From Kiloniella spongiae (GTDB taxonomy: Bacteria; Pseudomonadota; Alphaproteobacteria; Kiloniellales; Kiloniellaceae), in assembly GCF_001026905.1 (NCBI RefSeq), contig NZ_LAQL01000007.1, positions 186,001 to 250,000 of the forward strand: a stretch of DNA of 64,000 nt. The letters are read 5' to 3'. Shown piece by piece: positions 16,928 to 29,532 of this stretch (within the stretch, counting starts at the first letter, position 1; every line of letters starts with the position of its first letter). The notes beneath the pieces were generated by a model. That model worked only from the letters and a program-made list of their open reading frames with translations. It was not told the origin of the DNA and searched no databases. The position numbers were made by a program, and so were the translations under genes.

Positions 16928-17815
16928 TTATATATGGCTGTCTTTGTTCTGATTTCGTAACCATGTCAGGAACTTCTTTAGATGCGGGGGAAGGATGCCT
17001 TGTTTGTAAACGAGGTGGTATCCGGTGAGTTTGTCTCCCGTGAGCGAGAATAGCTCGACTAGTTGATTATTTTTAATATCTTCCTGCACCCAATTAGAGG
17101 GTAACACGCCGACACCTTGTCCATCACGAATAGCATCCTTGGTAAGATATCCTGATAAGTGAATTTTTGCATGATGCGTGTGAAAATCAATTTTATGATG
17201 CTTAAGCCAAAGCTGCCATTCCGACTGTTGGTGATCTATATCGCACACCCAAGGTAATTTCATCAAATCTTTAGGTTCTTTGATCTGGATATCTTTCAGG
17301 AGTTCAGGCGATACAACGATACTGGTGTAACTGGGCATAAGTTGTTCGACGTTGAAACCGGGCCAATTTCCGGTGCCGTATCGTATCGCAAGATCGTAGT
17401 CATCCCGGCGAAGATCTACGACTTCGCTATTAGCATTTAGCAAAATTTCAATATCAGGATGTTGTTTGCGGAAATCCGCCAAACGCGGCATGAGCCAGAA
17501 ATTCACGAAGGTCGGCGTCATCGTAATACGCAAGGGGCGATCAGTTGTACTGTCTTTGAGATCTTTGACCGCATCATCAATGATATCAAAGCTTTTACCG
17601 AGTTCAGCGCCGAGACGGAGGCCAGACTCAGTAGGTACAACACCCCTGCCTTCGCGTTGGGTTAGCGTCGTGCCAAACCACTCTTCCAGTTTTTTTATTT
17701 GTTGGGCAACTGCGGCGTGAGTCACGTTCAACTCTTTGGCGGCGTGGCTTAGGTTGCGATGCCGTACGACCGCTTCGAAGGCGCGTAGACTGGAAAGAGA
17801 GGGAAAGTTACGCAT
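16928..17815 (-). CDS. LysR-family regulator, GcvA type
   Basis: 295 residues. The N-terminal winged helix-turn-helix (SLRAFEAVVRHRNLSHAAKE, then NVTHAAVAQQIKKLEE) is followed by a LysR effector domain that begins PLRITMTPTFVNFWLMPRL; the NFWLMPRL pattern and the NSEVVDLRRDDYDLAIRYG block are typical of the GcvA/AmpR branch. It probably binds the inverted repeat just upstream (17826-17848) and controls itself and the plus-strand genes beyond, which include the alpha/beta hydrolase at 18172. Effector unknown. Confidence 0.9.
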   Translation of the reverse strand: MRNFPSLSSLRAFEAVVRHRNLSHAAKELNVTHAAVAQQIKKLEEWFGTTLTQREGRGVVPTESGLRLGAELGKSFDIIDDAVKDLKDSTTDRPLRITMTPTFVNFWLMPRLADFRKQHPDIEILLNANSEVVDLRRDDYDLAIRYGTGNWPGFNVEQLMPSYTSIVVSPELLKDIQIKEPKDLMKLPWVCDIDHQQSEWQLWLKHHKIDFHTHHAKIHLSGYLTKDAIRDGQGVGVLPSNWVQEDIKNNQLVELFSLTGDKLTGYHLVYKQGILPPHLKKFLTWLRNQNKDSHI

Positions 17816-17825
17816 TAAATGTAAG

Positions 17826-17848
17826 AAAATCTAACATTGTAAGATTTT
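17826..17848. promoter_or_regulatory. Candidate LysR operator
   Basis: AAAATCT and AGATTTT form a perfect 7-bp inverted repeat around AACATTGTA, 11 bp upstream of the LysR start codon. A direct repeat TGTAAGA (17820 and 17838) overlaps it. The position and symmetry suit LysR autoregulation; binding is inferred. Confidence 0.45.
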
Positions 17849-17916
17849 TCCTGATTTGAATTGGAATTCATTTCGCCTGATATTTAAGATAATAATTATC
17901 TGGAAGGAATGGATCA

Positions 17917-18120
17917 ATGATAAATATTCTAGGAAAAACTTACATTTTAGCCACAAGATTAGAGAACCATGGTGTGTTTGCTGATCGCGGAAATTTTGAA
18001 CAAGAAACTATAAACCATAAGGTTGAGAGACCAAGGAAACTAAAAAAGGAAAACTTGAAGTTCAAAACAGGTAGCTTTTTCAAATTTCTAAATTCACCTT
18101 CTCAGTGTCCTTCTCATTAA
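17917..18120 (+). CDS. Possible small protein, unrecognised
   Basis: A 67-codon frame in the 356-bp gap between the LysR gene and the hydrolase gene. ATG 17917 has AAGGA 8 nt upstream, which is better than chance, and it lies divergent from the LysR gene. The product starts MINILGKTY and becomes very lysine-rich in the middle; I recognise no family, signal or membrane segment. It may equally be leader sequence. Apart from this frame and the operator candidate I see nothing else in the gap. Confidence 0.3.
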   Translation: MINILGKTYILATRLENHGVFADRGNFEQETINHKVERPRKLKKENLKFKTGSFFKFLNSPSQCPSH

Positions 18121-18171
18121 TTTCGGGGGGCATTAAGTTCAGGTCTTTGCATCGTATAAGGGAAACACATT

Positions 18172-18972
18172 ATGTTGGCGCTCGACCATCATTTTGATTT
18201 TAAAGGGCAGTCCGTGGCATGGGGTGTGATTGGTGATGGGGAGCCACTTGTTCTTATTCATGGTACACCCTTTTCATCGCAAGTCTGGCGCCGGATTGCT
18301 CCTTTACTAGCTCGTAAATGGCGAGTCTATTATTTCGACCTCTGTGGGTATGGGCAGTCTGAAAAAAGAGAGGGGCTGGATGTCTCTCTGGGGGTGCAGA
18401 ATGAGCTTCTATCAGCGCTGGTTTATCATTGGCAACTTGTTAAACCGGCTATTCTTGCACATGATTTTGGTGGGGCAACGGCTTTGCGTGCCCATTATTT
18501 AAATGGGCTGGACTATGCGCAATTGACCTTGGTCGATCCGGTGGCGCTGTCTCCTTGGGGATCTCCTTTTGTTCAACACGTGAGGAAACATGAAGCTGCC
18601 TTTGCGGGTAATCCAGACTATATTCATGATGCTGTTTTGCGGGCCTATATTCAGGGTGCTGCTTACAATAAGTTGGATGAAGAAGCATTGTCCGTCTATA
18701 TGGGGCCTTGGCAAGGTGATGTTGGGAAGGCGGCATTTTACCGGCAAATCGGGCAAATGGACCAACGTTATACTAATGAAATATCTGTTCAATATTCCCC
18801 TATGGAGTGCCCTCTTCACATTATATGGGGTGAAGAAGATACTTGGATACCGTTGTCTCAGGGCAAGAAGTTGGCAGAGGCTCTTAATAATGGCCGAATT
18901 TCCATTGTGCCTAGTGCTGGACATCTCGTGCAAGAAGATCGCCCAGAAGCAATCGTGGCTGCAATGTTATGA
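18172..18972 (+). CDS. Alpha/beta hydrolase with Asp nucleophile (dehalogenase/epoxide hydrolase-like)
   Basis: 266 residues of the alpha/beta hydrolase fold. The oxyanion loop is HGTPFSSQVW and the nucleophile elbow is AHDFGG, with Asp rather than Ser, as in haloalkane or haloacid dehalogenases and epoxide hydrolases. The acid is probably in WGEEDTWIP and the catalytic His in AGHLVQED. An Asp nucleophile forms an alkyl-enzyme ester, so ether, epoxide or carbon-halogen bonds are more likely targets than esters; the substrate cannot be read from sequence. AAGGGA lies about 10 nt upstream of ATG 18172. It probably belongs to the regulon of the divergent LysR gene. Confidence 0.82.
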   Translation: MLALDHHFDFKGQSVAWGVIGDGEPLVLIHGTPFSSQVWRRIAPLLARKWRVYYFDLCGYGQSEKREGLDVSLGVQNELLSALVYHWQLVKPAILAHDFGGATALRAHYLNGLDYAQLTLVDPVALSPWGSPFVQHVRKHEAAFAGNPDYIHDAVLRAYIQGAAYNKLDEEALSVYMGPWQGDVGKAAFYRQIGQMDQRYTNEISVQYSPMECPLHIIWGEEDTWIPLSQGKKLAEALNNGRISIVPSAGHLVQEDRPEAIVAAML

Positions 18973-19021
18973 TGACTCGGCGGCATTTTGATAGATTGAT
19001 CTCTATTCTGGGGCCTAAAGC

Positions 19022-19942
19022 TTAGTCATGTTGCGGCACTATATTCTCTTTGAGAGAAGGCTTTGATTTCAGCATTTTAGCTGAAGCGAGGAAGGCTCCA
19101 CCAACAATGAGCAGACAAGCGAGGGCAGTGATCCAGCTTGCATCGGCCAAACCGACAGAAATTAGCAATAAAGTGCTGAGAAGCGGAGCCCCATAAGAGA
19201 GGGCACCTAATACCTGAATATCACCATGCTTTGTACCGTAATCCCAGACAAAAAATGCGAGGCCAACAGGTCCTAACCCAAGGGCCAGAATTGCTAACGA
19301 TTGGGTTCCTGTCGGTGTCACCCACGTTTCTGTGCCGAGGTGGAAAATCAACCCAAGAAAAGCTGTCGCCCCGCAAAAACCGGTGACAGCATCGCTTGGA
19401 ACATCTTTGAATTTCCTGTTTATCACAGAATAGCCTGACCACGTCAGGGCACAGACGATTGCGGCTAAATAACCTATATAATAATCGCTATTCCAAGATA
19501 AACTTTGCCCTTTGGTGACGATCAGGATGGCGCCTGCCAGGCCGGTTAAAGTGCCAGCAATGTGGAACCAGTAAAGACGCTCGCCCGGCAGCAAGGTAGA
19601 GAAGAAGACAATAAGGAGTGGCCAGAGGAATGCAATCAGGCTTGCTTCAACTGCTGGGGCATTGTGTAGGGCAATAAAATAGAACAGGTGATAGCCGAAA
19701 AGGCCACTAACAGAGATGATCCATACAATTGGTCTTTGCTTTAAACTTTGAAAAGATTTTTTACCTTTACATGCCAGAACAATAAGACCGGATACAAAGG
19801 CAATAAAGAATGTGAGTGTTAAGAGTTGGAAGGTTGGAATACCTTTTGCCCAAGTTGTAAAAAGAGCCAAAAGCGCCCATAAAAGGATGGCAACCATACC
19901 GATAATCGTGGCGCGCATATTATGGTTAGATGAGGATGTCAT
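19022..19942 (-). CDS. DMT-superfamily (EamA) transporter
   Basis: 306 residues with about ten hydrophobic segments arranged as two EamA repeats, the second starting near residue 160 (YYIGYLAAIVCALTWSGYSV). Conserved EamA features include the ALLALFTTWAKG first helix region, EASLIAFLWPLLIV and LGLGPVGLAFFVWDYGTKHG. Members export amino acids or other small metabolites across the inner membrane. It lies downstream of and on the same strand as an AraC regulator, 123 bp away, which may control it. Confidence 0.88.
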   Translation of the reverse strand: MTSSSNHNMRATIIGMVAILLWALLALFTTWAKGIPTFQLLTLTFFIAFVSGLIVLACKGKKSFQSLKQRPIVWIISVSGLFGYHLFYFIALHNAPAVEASLIAFLWPLLIVFFSTLLPGERLYWFHIAGTLTGLAGAILIVTKGQSLSWNSDYYIGYLAAIVCALTWSGYSVINRKFKDVPSDAVTGFCGATAFLGLIFHLGTETWVTPTGTQSLAILALGLGPVGLAFFVWDYGTKHGDIQVLGALSYGAPLLSTLLLISVGLADASWITALACLLIVGGAFLASAKMLKSKPSLKENIVPQHD

Positions 19943-20065
19943 TTCTGTCTGGTTCCAAAAGTGTGTGGGCCAAAGATAAGACTTGGAATGTATAGATTTT
20001 AGCCGCGTTGTCTTGTCTCGGGTTCTGTTTATTTGGACCAGGATTCTGTTTTTCGGATTTCTGCT

Positions 20066-20836
20066 TCAGGTTTTATTGTGGAGTGTGCGGTCGTTACCAG
20101 GCGTGATCCCAAAGCTATTACGATAGGCACGGTTGAAACTGCTTTGGTCTGAATATCCTGTGTCCTGCGCTATTTCTATCAGAGAAAGCTTGGTATTTAA
20201 AACGAGTTGCCGGGCATGCTCCAACTTCAAGCCTGTTTGAAATTTTTGTGGTGAATACCCCAGATAATTACTGAAGAGCGCATGTAGATGGCTCACCGAG
20301 AGACAAGCCTGTTCAGCGATATCTTTTGAAGACAATTTTCTTGTGTGGTTCTGCTTGATGAACTTCAAAGCTTTTTGCAGTTTTTCTGGCAACTTGTTAT
20401 CTGCAGAATTATTTCTATCTGCAAGGGCCAGCAAAAACAGCTTAATACTTTGCTCTCCGATAGAAGTCATGGCCTGATCTTTTAATTCTCCTGTGTCTTT
20501 AAATTCCGAGGCCGTAAATAGGCTCAGATTTAACAGACCTTCGTCGAGTGGAAAAAGAATCTGATTGTGCGCACTATCCCATAGTGAATTGAGTTCAGGC
20601 ATGTAGTTGGCATCGGTAAAGTCAAAATCGACGACGGTAAAGCTGTTTGGATTAATACTTCTGAAAGCGTGGGTATCGTTGGCAGTTATAATGGCAACCT
20701 GATCTATTCTGGCAACACCTGAAGATTGCTCGGCCTCTAGCTCTAATTCACCTTTGTGCGGAATAATCAGTTGGTGAAACGTGCTGTGACTGTGGCTTTT
20801 TATATCACTTGTATAACTACGGCGGCTTGCTTTCAT
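20066..20836 (-). CDS. AraC-family transcriptional regulator
   Basis: 256 residues. A cupin-like N-terminal sensing half (HSTFHQLIIPHKGELELE, then DTHAFRSI) is followed by two helix-turn-helix motifs at the C terminus: KDIAEQACLSVSHLHALF and SLIEIAQDTGYSDQSSFNRA, ending in the FGITPG signature. Such proteins usually activate a neighbouring gene in response to a small ligand; the DMT transporter downstream is the best candidate target. No clear ribosome site is seen at ATG 20836. Confidence 0.88.
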   Translation of the reverse strand: MKASRRSYTSDIKSHSHSTFHQLIIPHKGELELEAEQSSGVARIDQVAIITANDTHAFRSINPNSFTVVDFDFTDANYMPELNSLWDSAHNQILFPLDEGLLNLSLFTASEFKDTGELKDQAMTSIGEQSIKLFLLALADRNNSADNKLPEKLQKALKFIKQNHTRKLSSKDIAEQACLSVSHLHALFSNYLGYSPQKFQTGLKLEHARQLVLNTKLSLIEIAQDTGYSDQSSFNRAYRNSFGITPGNDRTLHNKT

Positions 20837-20909
20837 TTTTGTATCTTAGCAGGGAGAATAACAAAGCCAAGAATATGCGGAGTTAAATTATAGATCTATG
20901 GTCTTCTTA

Positions 20910-20949
20910 ATAAGTTAGCCTCCACGTAAAAACGAAGAAGCTAACTTAT
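20910..20949. repeat. 10-bp inverted repeat after the chemoreceptor gene
   Basis: ATAAGTTAGC (20910-20919) and GCTAACTTAT (20940-20949) are perfect arms with a 20-nt loop. It lies 21 nt past the chemoreceptor stop and 74 nt upstream of the AraC start. No T run follows on the minus strand, so it could be a weak terminator or an AraC operator. Confidence 0.5.
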
Positions 20950-20970
20950 CTTGATAGTAATAGGTGTGAA

Positions 20971-23265
20971 TTAGGCAACGGCTTTTTGTTTTAATGTATC
21001 CTTTGTATGAATCGCAATGTATTCAACAAGAAGAGATTCTGTCTTAGGCGTGTGTTGAAAAACCAATCGCATTTCGCCTGATGAATTTAGCTCAACAATG
21101 TTAAAGTCGAACACTTCATTTAATCCAGAGAGCTTAATTTGTGATACATGGTCCGGGATGACTGATAACGGACTTACCTTGGCTCCACTCTGCGAGAGGT
21201 TTATCAATTCAACTTCAATCATTTCCTGCCCGTTTATTAAGGTTGCTGACCATGGACCCTCAAATCGTTCTGCTGAACGGCGGTTGCCAACTGCTGATTC
21301 CCTTAATTTTCTCAAAACACCAGCCATTCTGTTTTGCAGTTCCAAAATTTGGTCTGCGGTCTGATCGGCATTATCTCGTACTTGGGTTGAGATGTTTTTA
21401 ACTTCACTTGTTTCTATAGCAAGGTGGCTGACCTCGTTTGAAGCTTCAGTCGTGTTGATAGCTGTTTCTTGAACATTTTGACTGATCTCTCTGGTTGCCA
21501 GATCTTGTTGCTCAATAGAATCTCCAATAGTTTGAGCAATATCGTTAACCTGACTAATTGTTCCTGTGATTGAACGGATAGCCGTAACGGCCTTACCAGT
21601 TTCGTTTCTTATTGATGTGACTTGGTCGCTGATTTCTTCCGTAGCTTTTGCGGTTTGTGTCGCTAGGCTTTTGACTTCTGATGCAACCACAGCAAATCCC
21701 TTACCAGCATCACCTGCACGAGCAGCTTCAATTGTGGCATTCAGAGCGAGAAGATTTGTCTGCTCGGCAATATCCTGAATTAAATTCACAACATTGCCAA
21801 TCTTTTCGGCTGCTCCAGAAAGTTCGCTAATTGTTGTGTCAGTACTTTGTGCTTCTCCTACGGCTTTGAGAGTGATGGCATTCGATTGTTCCACTTGCCT
21901 CGTGATTTCTCCAATAGAAGAGGATAATTCTTCTGATGCAGATGCAACGGCTTGAATGCGTTCGCTGGCCTGCCCTGTACTAGTTGATACTGATGTCGTT
22001 CTATTCGTTAGCGATTCTACGATCTCATTCATGTTTCTGGATGCAGTTCTCATTTCAGTTGTTTTTGCATTGGCGTCTTCTACGGCATCCCTAACCTCTT
22101 GCCCCAGAGCATCTGCAATTGACAGAATTTCTGCTTTGAGACACGCTGCCTGTTCTTCTCTCCTTTTCGCGTTTTCAGCACGTGTCTGCGTAATTTCAAT
22201 TGAATTCTCTTTGAAAACCTGAACGGCGCGACTCATCTCGCCCATTTCATCTTTGCGATCCAAGCCGGTGAGTTCAATGGTTTGGTCACCTTTTGCAAGG
22301 CGCTTCATCGCAGAAATGATTTTACTGAGGGGTAATGTTATGCTGCGTGTGATAAGAATGCTGAGCAGGATGGAGCTAAATAATAGAACGAAACCAACTG
22401 AAATCGTAATTGAGTTAGTTTTTTCACGTACGTTGGTTAATTTGGTTTTGGCTTGAATTAATCCTGTGCCAGCTGTTTCAAAAAGGAGTTTGAAGTCAGG
22501 TTCCATTCGTTTGAATATGGCACTTAGGTTCTTTATTTCCTGTTGTGTTTCTAAATAAGTTTCTGCCCACAGAGTGAACTTGAGTTGATATTGGTTGATT
22601 AATTCAGTCAGTTTTTCTTTGTCTATGTTGGGCAGACTGGAGTTTTCAAGTAATTGTAAAAATTCTGCTCGGCGAGTTGCGACCTGTTTTATGTATTTAT
22701 GTTGTCCACGAAGCATGAAATCTTTTTCATGCCGACGCATCATGAGCATTTTAATCGTTAATGCTTCCTGCTTGTTAATTTTTAACTGTTCTTCAGCCTG
22801 ATGAACAGCTGCTCTCAAGTTCCCTTTCAACCCGCTTTTTTCATCCAGTCCCATTGTTGTTAAGAGGGTTACAACTTTTTCAAATTGTTGATAGTGTTGA
22901 TCTAAATTGTCTCTAAGTCGAATAATTTCAGCCTGCAAATTTTCTGCTACAGGAAGGTTTGAAAGTTCGGTTAGGGCGACAGAAATTTCTTTTTCTTGTT
23001 TGAAATAGAGATCTGCATATTTATGATCTTTACGCAAAAGGAAATCTTTTTCCCTCCGGCGCAGCTGTAAAACACCAATTTCTATATTTTTTGTAAGGGT
23101 AGCCAATTTTTCATTACTTTCCTGATCATTAAAGGCTCGTCCAACCAATTGATCGCCAGAAAAAAACGTGCCACCCAGAATAATGAGACTTGCAACGGCA
23201 AGAATAGCAATAAGGCTAATACGTAAACTGATTTTTGCGCTACGAAAGAAAGTAAGTTTCAGCAT
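20971..23265 (-). CDS. Methyl-accepting chemotaxis protein with HBM-like sensor and C-terminal PilZ domain
   Basis: 764 residues. Order: N-terminal membrane helix ([17 protein letters not shown]), a helical periplasmic sensor of about 270 residues with repeated [10 protein letters not shown] and [12 protein letters not shown] elements as in helical bimodular (HBM) receptors, a second membrane helix ([17 protein letters not shown]), HAMP, and a methyl-accepting signalling domain with the hairpin tip around [19 protein letters not shown]. From about residue 661 there is a PilZ domain: RSAER (RxxxR) at 663-667 and NLSQSG ([D/N]xSxxG) at 689-694, the c-di-GMP-binding motifs. HBM receptors bind organic acids; a PilZ tail would let c-di-GMP tune chemotaxis. 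It is a single gene; AGGAG lies 10 nt before ATG. Confidence 0.93.
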   Translation of the reverse strand: MLKLTFFRSAKISLRISLIAILAVASLIILGGTFFSGDQLVGRAFNDQESNEKLATLTKNIEIGVLQLRRREKDFLLRKDHKYADLYFKQEKEISVALTELSNLPVAENLQAEIIRLRDNLDQHYQQFEKVVTLLTTMGLDEKSGLKGNLRAAVHQAEEQLKINKQEALTIKMLMMRRHEKDFMLRGQHKYIKQVATRRAEFLQLLENSSLPNIDKEKLTELINQYQLKFTLWAETYLETQQEIKNLSAIFKRMEPDFKLLFETAGTGLIQAKTKLTNVREKTNSITISVGFVLLFSSILLSILITRSITLPLSKIISAMKRLAKGDQTIELTGLDRKDEMGEMSRAVQVFKENSIEITQTRAENAKRREEQAACLKAEILSIADALGQEVRDAVEDANAKTTEMRTASRNMNEIVESLTNRTTSVSTSTGQASERIQAVASASEELSSSIGEITRQVEQSNAITLKAVGEAQSTDTTISELSGAAEKIGNVVNLIQDIAEQTNLLALNATIEAARAGDAGKGFAVVASEVKSLATQTAKATEEISDQVTSIRNETGKAVTAIRSITGTISQVNDIAQTIGDSIEQQDLATREISQNVQETAINTTEASNEVSHLAIETSEVKNISTQVRDNADQTADQILELQNRMAGVLRKLRESAVGNRRSAERFEGPWSATLINGQEMIEVELINLSQSGAKVSPLSVIPDHVSQIKLSGLNEVFDFNIVELNSSGEMRLVFQHTPKTESLLVEYIAIHTKDTLKQKAVA

Positions 23266-23518
23266 GACAGAACCGCTCCTGTGTAGGTGTTTCAGGCGGG
23301 AACCACAGTACTCAACCCAACCCAGAGGTTTTGTCTCGTGACCACGAAAAATGCCAACTCGGCAAAGCCTGGCAGTTATGTTGTTGTCGAAGACGAGCGG
23401 TTTTAAGTTTGAATTTTATTTACTAATAATATGTAAATTAAACAAAAATAAATCTTATGGCTGCTGTTTGGCTTGAGCTAACAAAAAGATGACAATAAAA
23501 ATGTGCACTGCTCTTAAT
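23266..23518 (-). other. Intergenic region between ligA and the chemoreceptor gene, with weak hairpins
   Basis: 253 bp. On the minus strand a TGCCA...TGGCA hairpin with an inner GGC-TTT-GCC pairing (about 23369-23391) is followed by TTTTT, a possible weak terminator for ligA; next to it TCGTG-AC-CACGA is a small palindrome. The chemoreceptor promoter must lie in the rest, but I see no clear -35/-10 pair. Confidence 0.3.
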
Positions 23519-27303
<3,785 letters not shown>

Positions 27304-27316
27304 TGAGCACCTATCA

Positions 27317-28156
27317 CTAGATAATGGAATCCCAGACTTCAGAAATCCAGGAACCTTCTTTTTCTTCAGGTTCCAGGTCCTGTCCAGTTAAGAGTGCGTA
27401 ACTGTCTTGATACCAGCGTTCACCCGGAAAATTATGTCCCAGAACGGAGGCTGTTGCCTGCGCTTCATCTATAATGCCAAGGGCTAGATAGGCTTCTACC
27501 AATCGGTGTAAGGCTTCAGGAACGTGAGTGGTTGTCTGGTATTGCCCAATTACGGTTCTGAAGCGGTTGATTGCTGCGAGGTACTCTTTACGGTTCAGAT
27601 AAAAGCGACCGATGGTCATCTGTTTGCCTGCGAGATGATCGTTTGCAAGATCAATTTTTAACTGGGCATCGCGTGCGTACTTGCTTTCGGGAAATCTGCG
27701 AACAACGTCCCGCAGAGATGACAGCGCATCCCGTGTCATTTTCTGATCGCGACCAACGTCAGAAATCTGTTCGTAGAAACAAAGGGCTTTTAGATAATAG
27801 GCATAAGGTGTGTCTCGGTTACCGGGATGGAGATCGATAAAGCGATCCAGTGCGCTGATCGCATCGTCATATTTATTGTCAGAGTAAAGCGCATAAGCCG
27901 CCATCAACTGTGCTTTTGATGCCCATACTGAATAAGGGTGCTGGCGTTCAACTTCATCAAAGAGCCTTGCGGCATCTTCGTTTTCACCAGCTTTCAAGGC
28001 GCTATTTGCTTCATTGTACAGCTCTTCAACCGGACGTTCTACGTAGGCTGGTCTGTCGTCTGAGCTACAAGCAGCCAAAGATACCAGTAAGGATACTGCA
28101 AGGATTGCTTGTTTGTAGGAATTATCAATTTGCTGTCCGAAGAGACGGAAGTTCAT
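27317..28156 (-). CDS. bamD: Outer-membrane assembly lipoprotein BamD
   Basis: 279 residues. An N-terminal signal ends in lipobox LAAC, and tetratricopeptide-like repeats follow (VEELYNEANSALKAGENEDA, then YSVWASKAQLMAAYALY, DAISALDRFIDLHPG). The block YYLKALCFYEQISDVGRDQ is characteristic of BamD/ComL. BamD is the essential lipoprotein partner of BamA in outer-membrane beta-barrel insertion. It starts a sub-operon with recN and ligA behind a probable promoter at 28267-28295. Confidence 0.95.
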   Translation of the reverse strand: MNFRLFGQQIDNSYKQAILAVSLLVSLAACSSDDRPAYVERPVEELYNEANSALKAGENEDAARLFDEVERQHPYSVWASKAQLMAAYALYSDNKYDDAISALDRFIDLHPGNRDTPYAYYLKALCFYEQISDVGRDQKMTRDALSSLRDVVRRFPESKYARDAQLKIDLANDHLAGKQMTIGRFYLNRKEYLAAINRFRTVIGQYQTTTHVPEALHRLVEAYLALGIIDEAQATASVLGHNFPGERWYQDSYALLTGQDLEPEEKEGSWISEVWDSII

Positions 28157-28180
28157 CTTAGGCTACTCTTTATCCAAAAC

Positions 28181-28220
28181 CAAAATACGCATCCCCAAAC
28201 CAAATTATGCATTCCTAAAT
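28181..28220. repeat. 20-bp imperfect direct repeat upstream of bamD
   Basis: CAAAATACGCATCCCCAAAC is followed directly by CAAATTATGCATTCCTAAAT: 15 of 20 positions agree, and four of the five differences are C/T. The copies lie two helical turns apart, 25-64 bp upstream of bamD, inside its leader. Confidence 0.6.
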
Positions 28221-28266
28221 GACTTATTTAAGCTTGTTCCATAGGCACGAAAACACCAACGGTAAG

Positions 28267-28295
28267 GGTATAACCAGAGCACTATAAGGCTTCAA
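28267..28295 (-). promoter_or_regulatory. Probable sigma-70 promoter of bamD-recN-ligA
   Basis: On the minus strand TTGAAG, a 17-nt spacer, then TATACC. It is downstream of the lpxC terminator and about 110 bp from the bamD start. Confidence 0.4.
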
Positions 28296-28375
28296 ACTCT
28301 TGTTCTCAAGCATCGTAAAGATAACTTGATCTCTTCTGAGTAAAAAAAATGTATCCTAGAGGACTCTAAATGCAA

Positions 28376-28398
28376 AAAGCCCAGCAAAACTGGGCTTT
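28376..28398 (-). terminator. Terminator after lpxC
   Basis: AAAGCCCAG / CTGGGCTTT with a 5-nt loop, followed on the minus strand by a T run. It ends the upstream dcw transcript 24 nt after the lpxC stop. Confidence 0.88.
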
Positions 28399-28422
28399 CA
28401 CAATCTTTTTATAGGGGCGAGA

Positions 28423-29376
28423 TTAAACGGATGCAGCGACAGCGCGTTCCGGAGCAACAAAGCTAGAGCTCTGAGTGACAGTATTTTCAGCGGGAAGAGT
28501 GGACCATTCCCAAGCGCTGTTGTCAGAAAGAAGCTTTTTCACCAAGCGATAGGTTTGTGCGTGACCGCTTTTGTTGCCGTGGTAATGACCAATGATTGGT
28601 GCGCCAGCAAGGAAGAGGTCGCCGATAGAATCCAGAATTTTGTGGCGAACAAACTCGTTTCCATAGCGAAGACCGCCTTCGTTCATCACTGTGTCGCCAT
28701 CAATAACAATGGCGTTGTCCAATGAGCCACCACGGGCAAGGCCCATTTTACGAAGCTGATCTGCTTCGTGAAGGAATCCGAAAGTACGGGCACGACTAAC
28801 TTCTTGTTTATAATGGTCAGGCCGAACTTCCATAAAGAGTTCCTGGTGACCGATAGCCTGTGTATCAAAGTCAATTTCGAAGCTGACAGAGAAGCCATCA
28901 GCAGGACTTAAGATGCCTGCACGTGTTTCTTCTTCGTCACGTACTTCTTTGAGGATACGAATGGCCCGCTTCGGAGCATTCTGTTCCACGACACCCGCGC
29001 ATTCGATTAGAAATACAAATGGCGACGAGCTACCGTCCATAACGGGAACCTCACAAGCATTGATGTCAATGCGGCAGTTATCAATGCCGAAGCCAGCAAG
29101 CGCTGACATAAGGTGCTCAATGGTGCCGATTTTAACATCTTCTTTAACAAGGGTAGTACAAAGAGGAGACTCAATGGCGTATTCCCAAGTTGCAGGAATA
29201 ACCGCTGCTTTCCCGGCGACATCGGTACGGTGAAAAACAATACCCGTACCTGGCTCTGCAGGGTGAAGCGTCATAACAACATTGTCACCTGAATGTAGTC
29301 CGACACCAGAGCAATTAATTGCGCTTTTGAGTGTCTTTTGTTTCAGTACACGATTGGCAGCAGTGTTGGTTTTCAT
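28423..29376 (-). CDS. lpxC: UDP-3-O-acyl-N-acetylglucosamine deacetylase
   Basis: 317 residues from ATG 29376 (MKTNTAANRV). LpxC carries out the committed deacetylation of lipid A synthesis. Zinc and catalytic motifs are visible: EHLMSALAGFGIDN (His), HKILDSIGDLFLAG (His and Asp) and HYHGNKSGH (catalytic His region); GFLHEADQLRKMGLARGG is another conserved block. The frame is open 17 codons further to 29427, but that extension (MNSSAAPGG) is not family-like. Neither start has a strong ribosome site. It follows ftsZ, as in many alphaproteobacteria, and ends in a terminator. Confidence 0.95.
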   Translation of the reverse strand: MKTNTAANRVLKQKTLKSAINCSGVGLHSGDNVVMTLHPAEPGTGIVFHRTDVAGKAAVIPATWEYAIESPLCTTLVKEDVKIGTIEHLMSALAGFGIDNCRIDINACEVPVMDGSSSPFVFLIECAGVVEQNAPKRAIRILKEVRDEEETRAGILSPADGFSVSFEIDFDTQAIGHQELFMEVRPDHYKQEVSRARTFGFLHEADQLRKMGLARGGSLDNAIVIDGDTVMNEGGLRYGNEFVRHKILDSIGDLFLAGAPIIGHYHGNKSGHAQTYRLVKKLLSDNSAWEWSTLPAENTVTQSSSFVAPERAVAASV

Positions 29377-29532
29377 GAGTACGCTTCGTTTGTTAGTTAA
29401 TCCCCCCGGAGCAGCCGAGCTGTTCATCCGATAAAGTGCAACAAAGGAACGATAGCTCGTCCCCCTGTCTCTAACAAATCACTGTTTGTTTCAATATGTT
29501 ACGAAATGTAACGTACTCTGAAATATTTGCCT

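Noticed and set aside
23355-23400. GGCAAAGCC stretch resembling part of a c-di-GMP (GEMM) riboswitch near a PilZ chemoreceptor
   Set aside because: It is on the plus strand, opposite to the chemoreceptor gene, and the paired first half of the GEMM consensus is missing; a hairpin explains it better.
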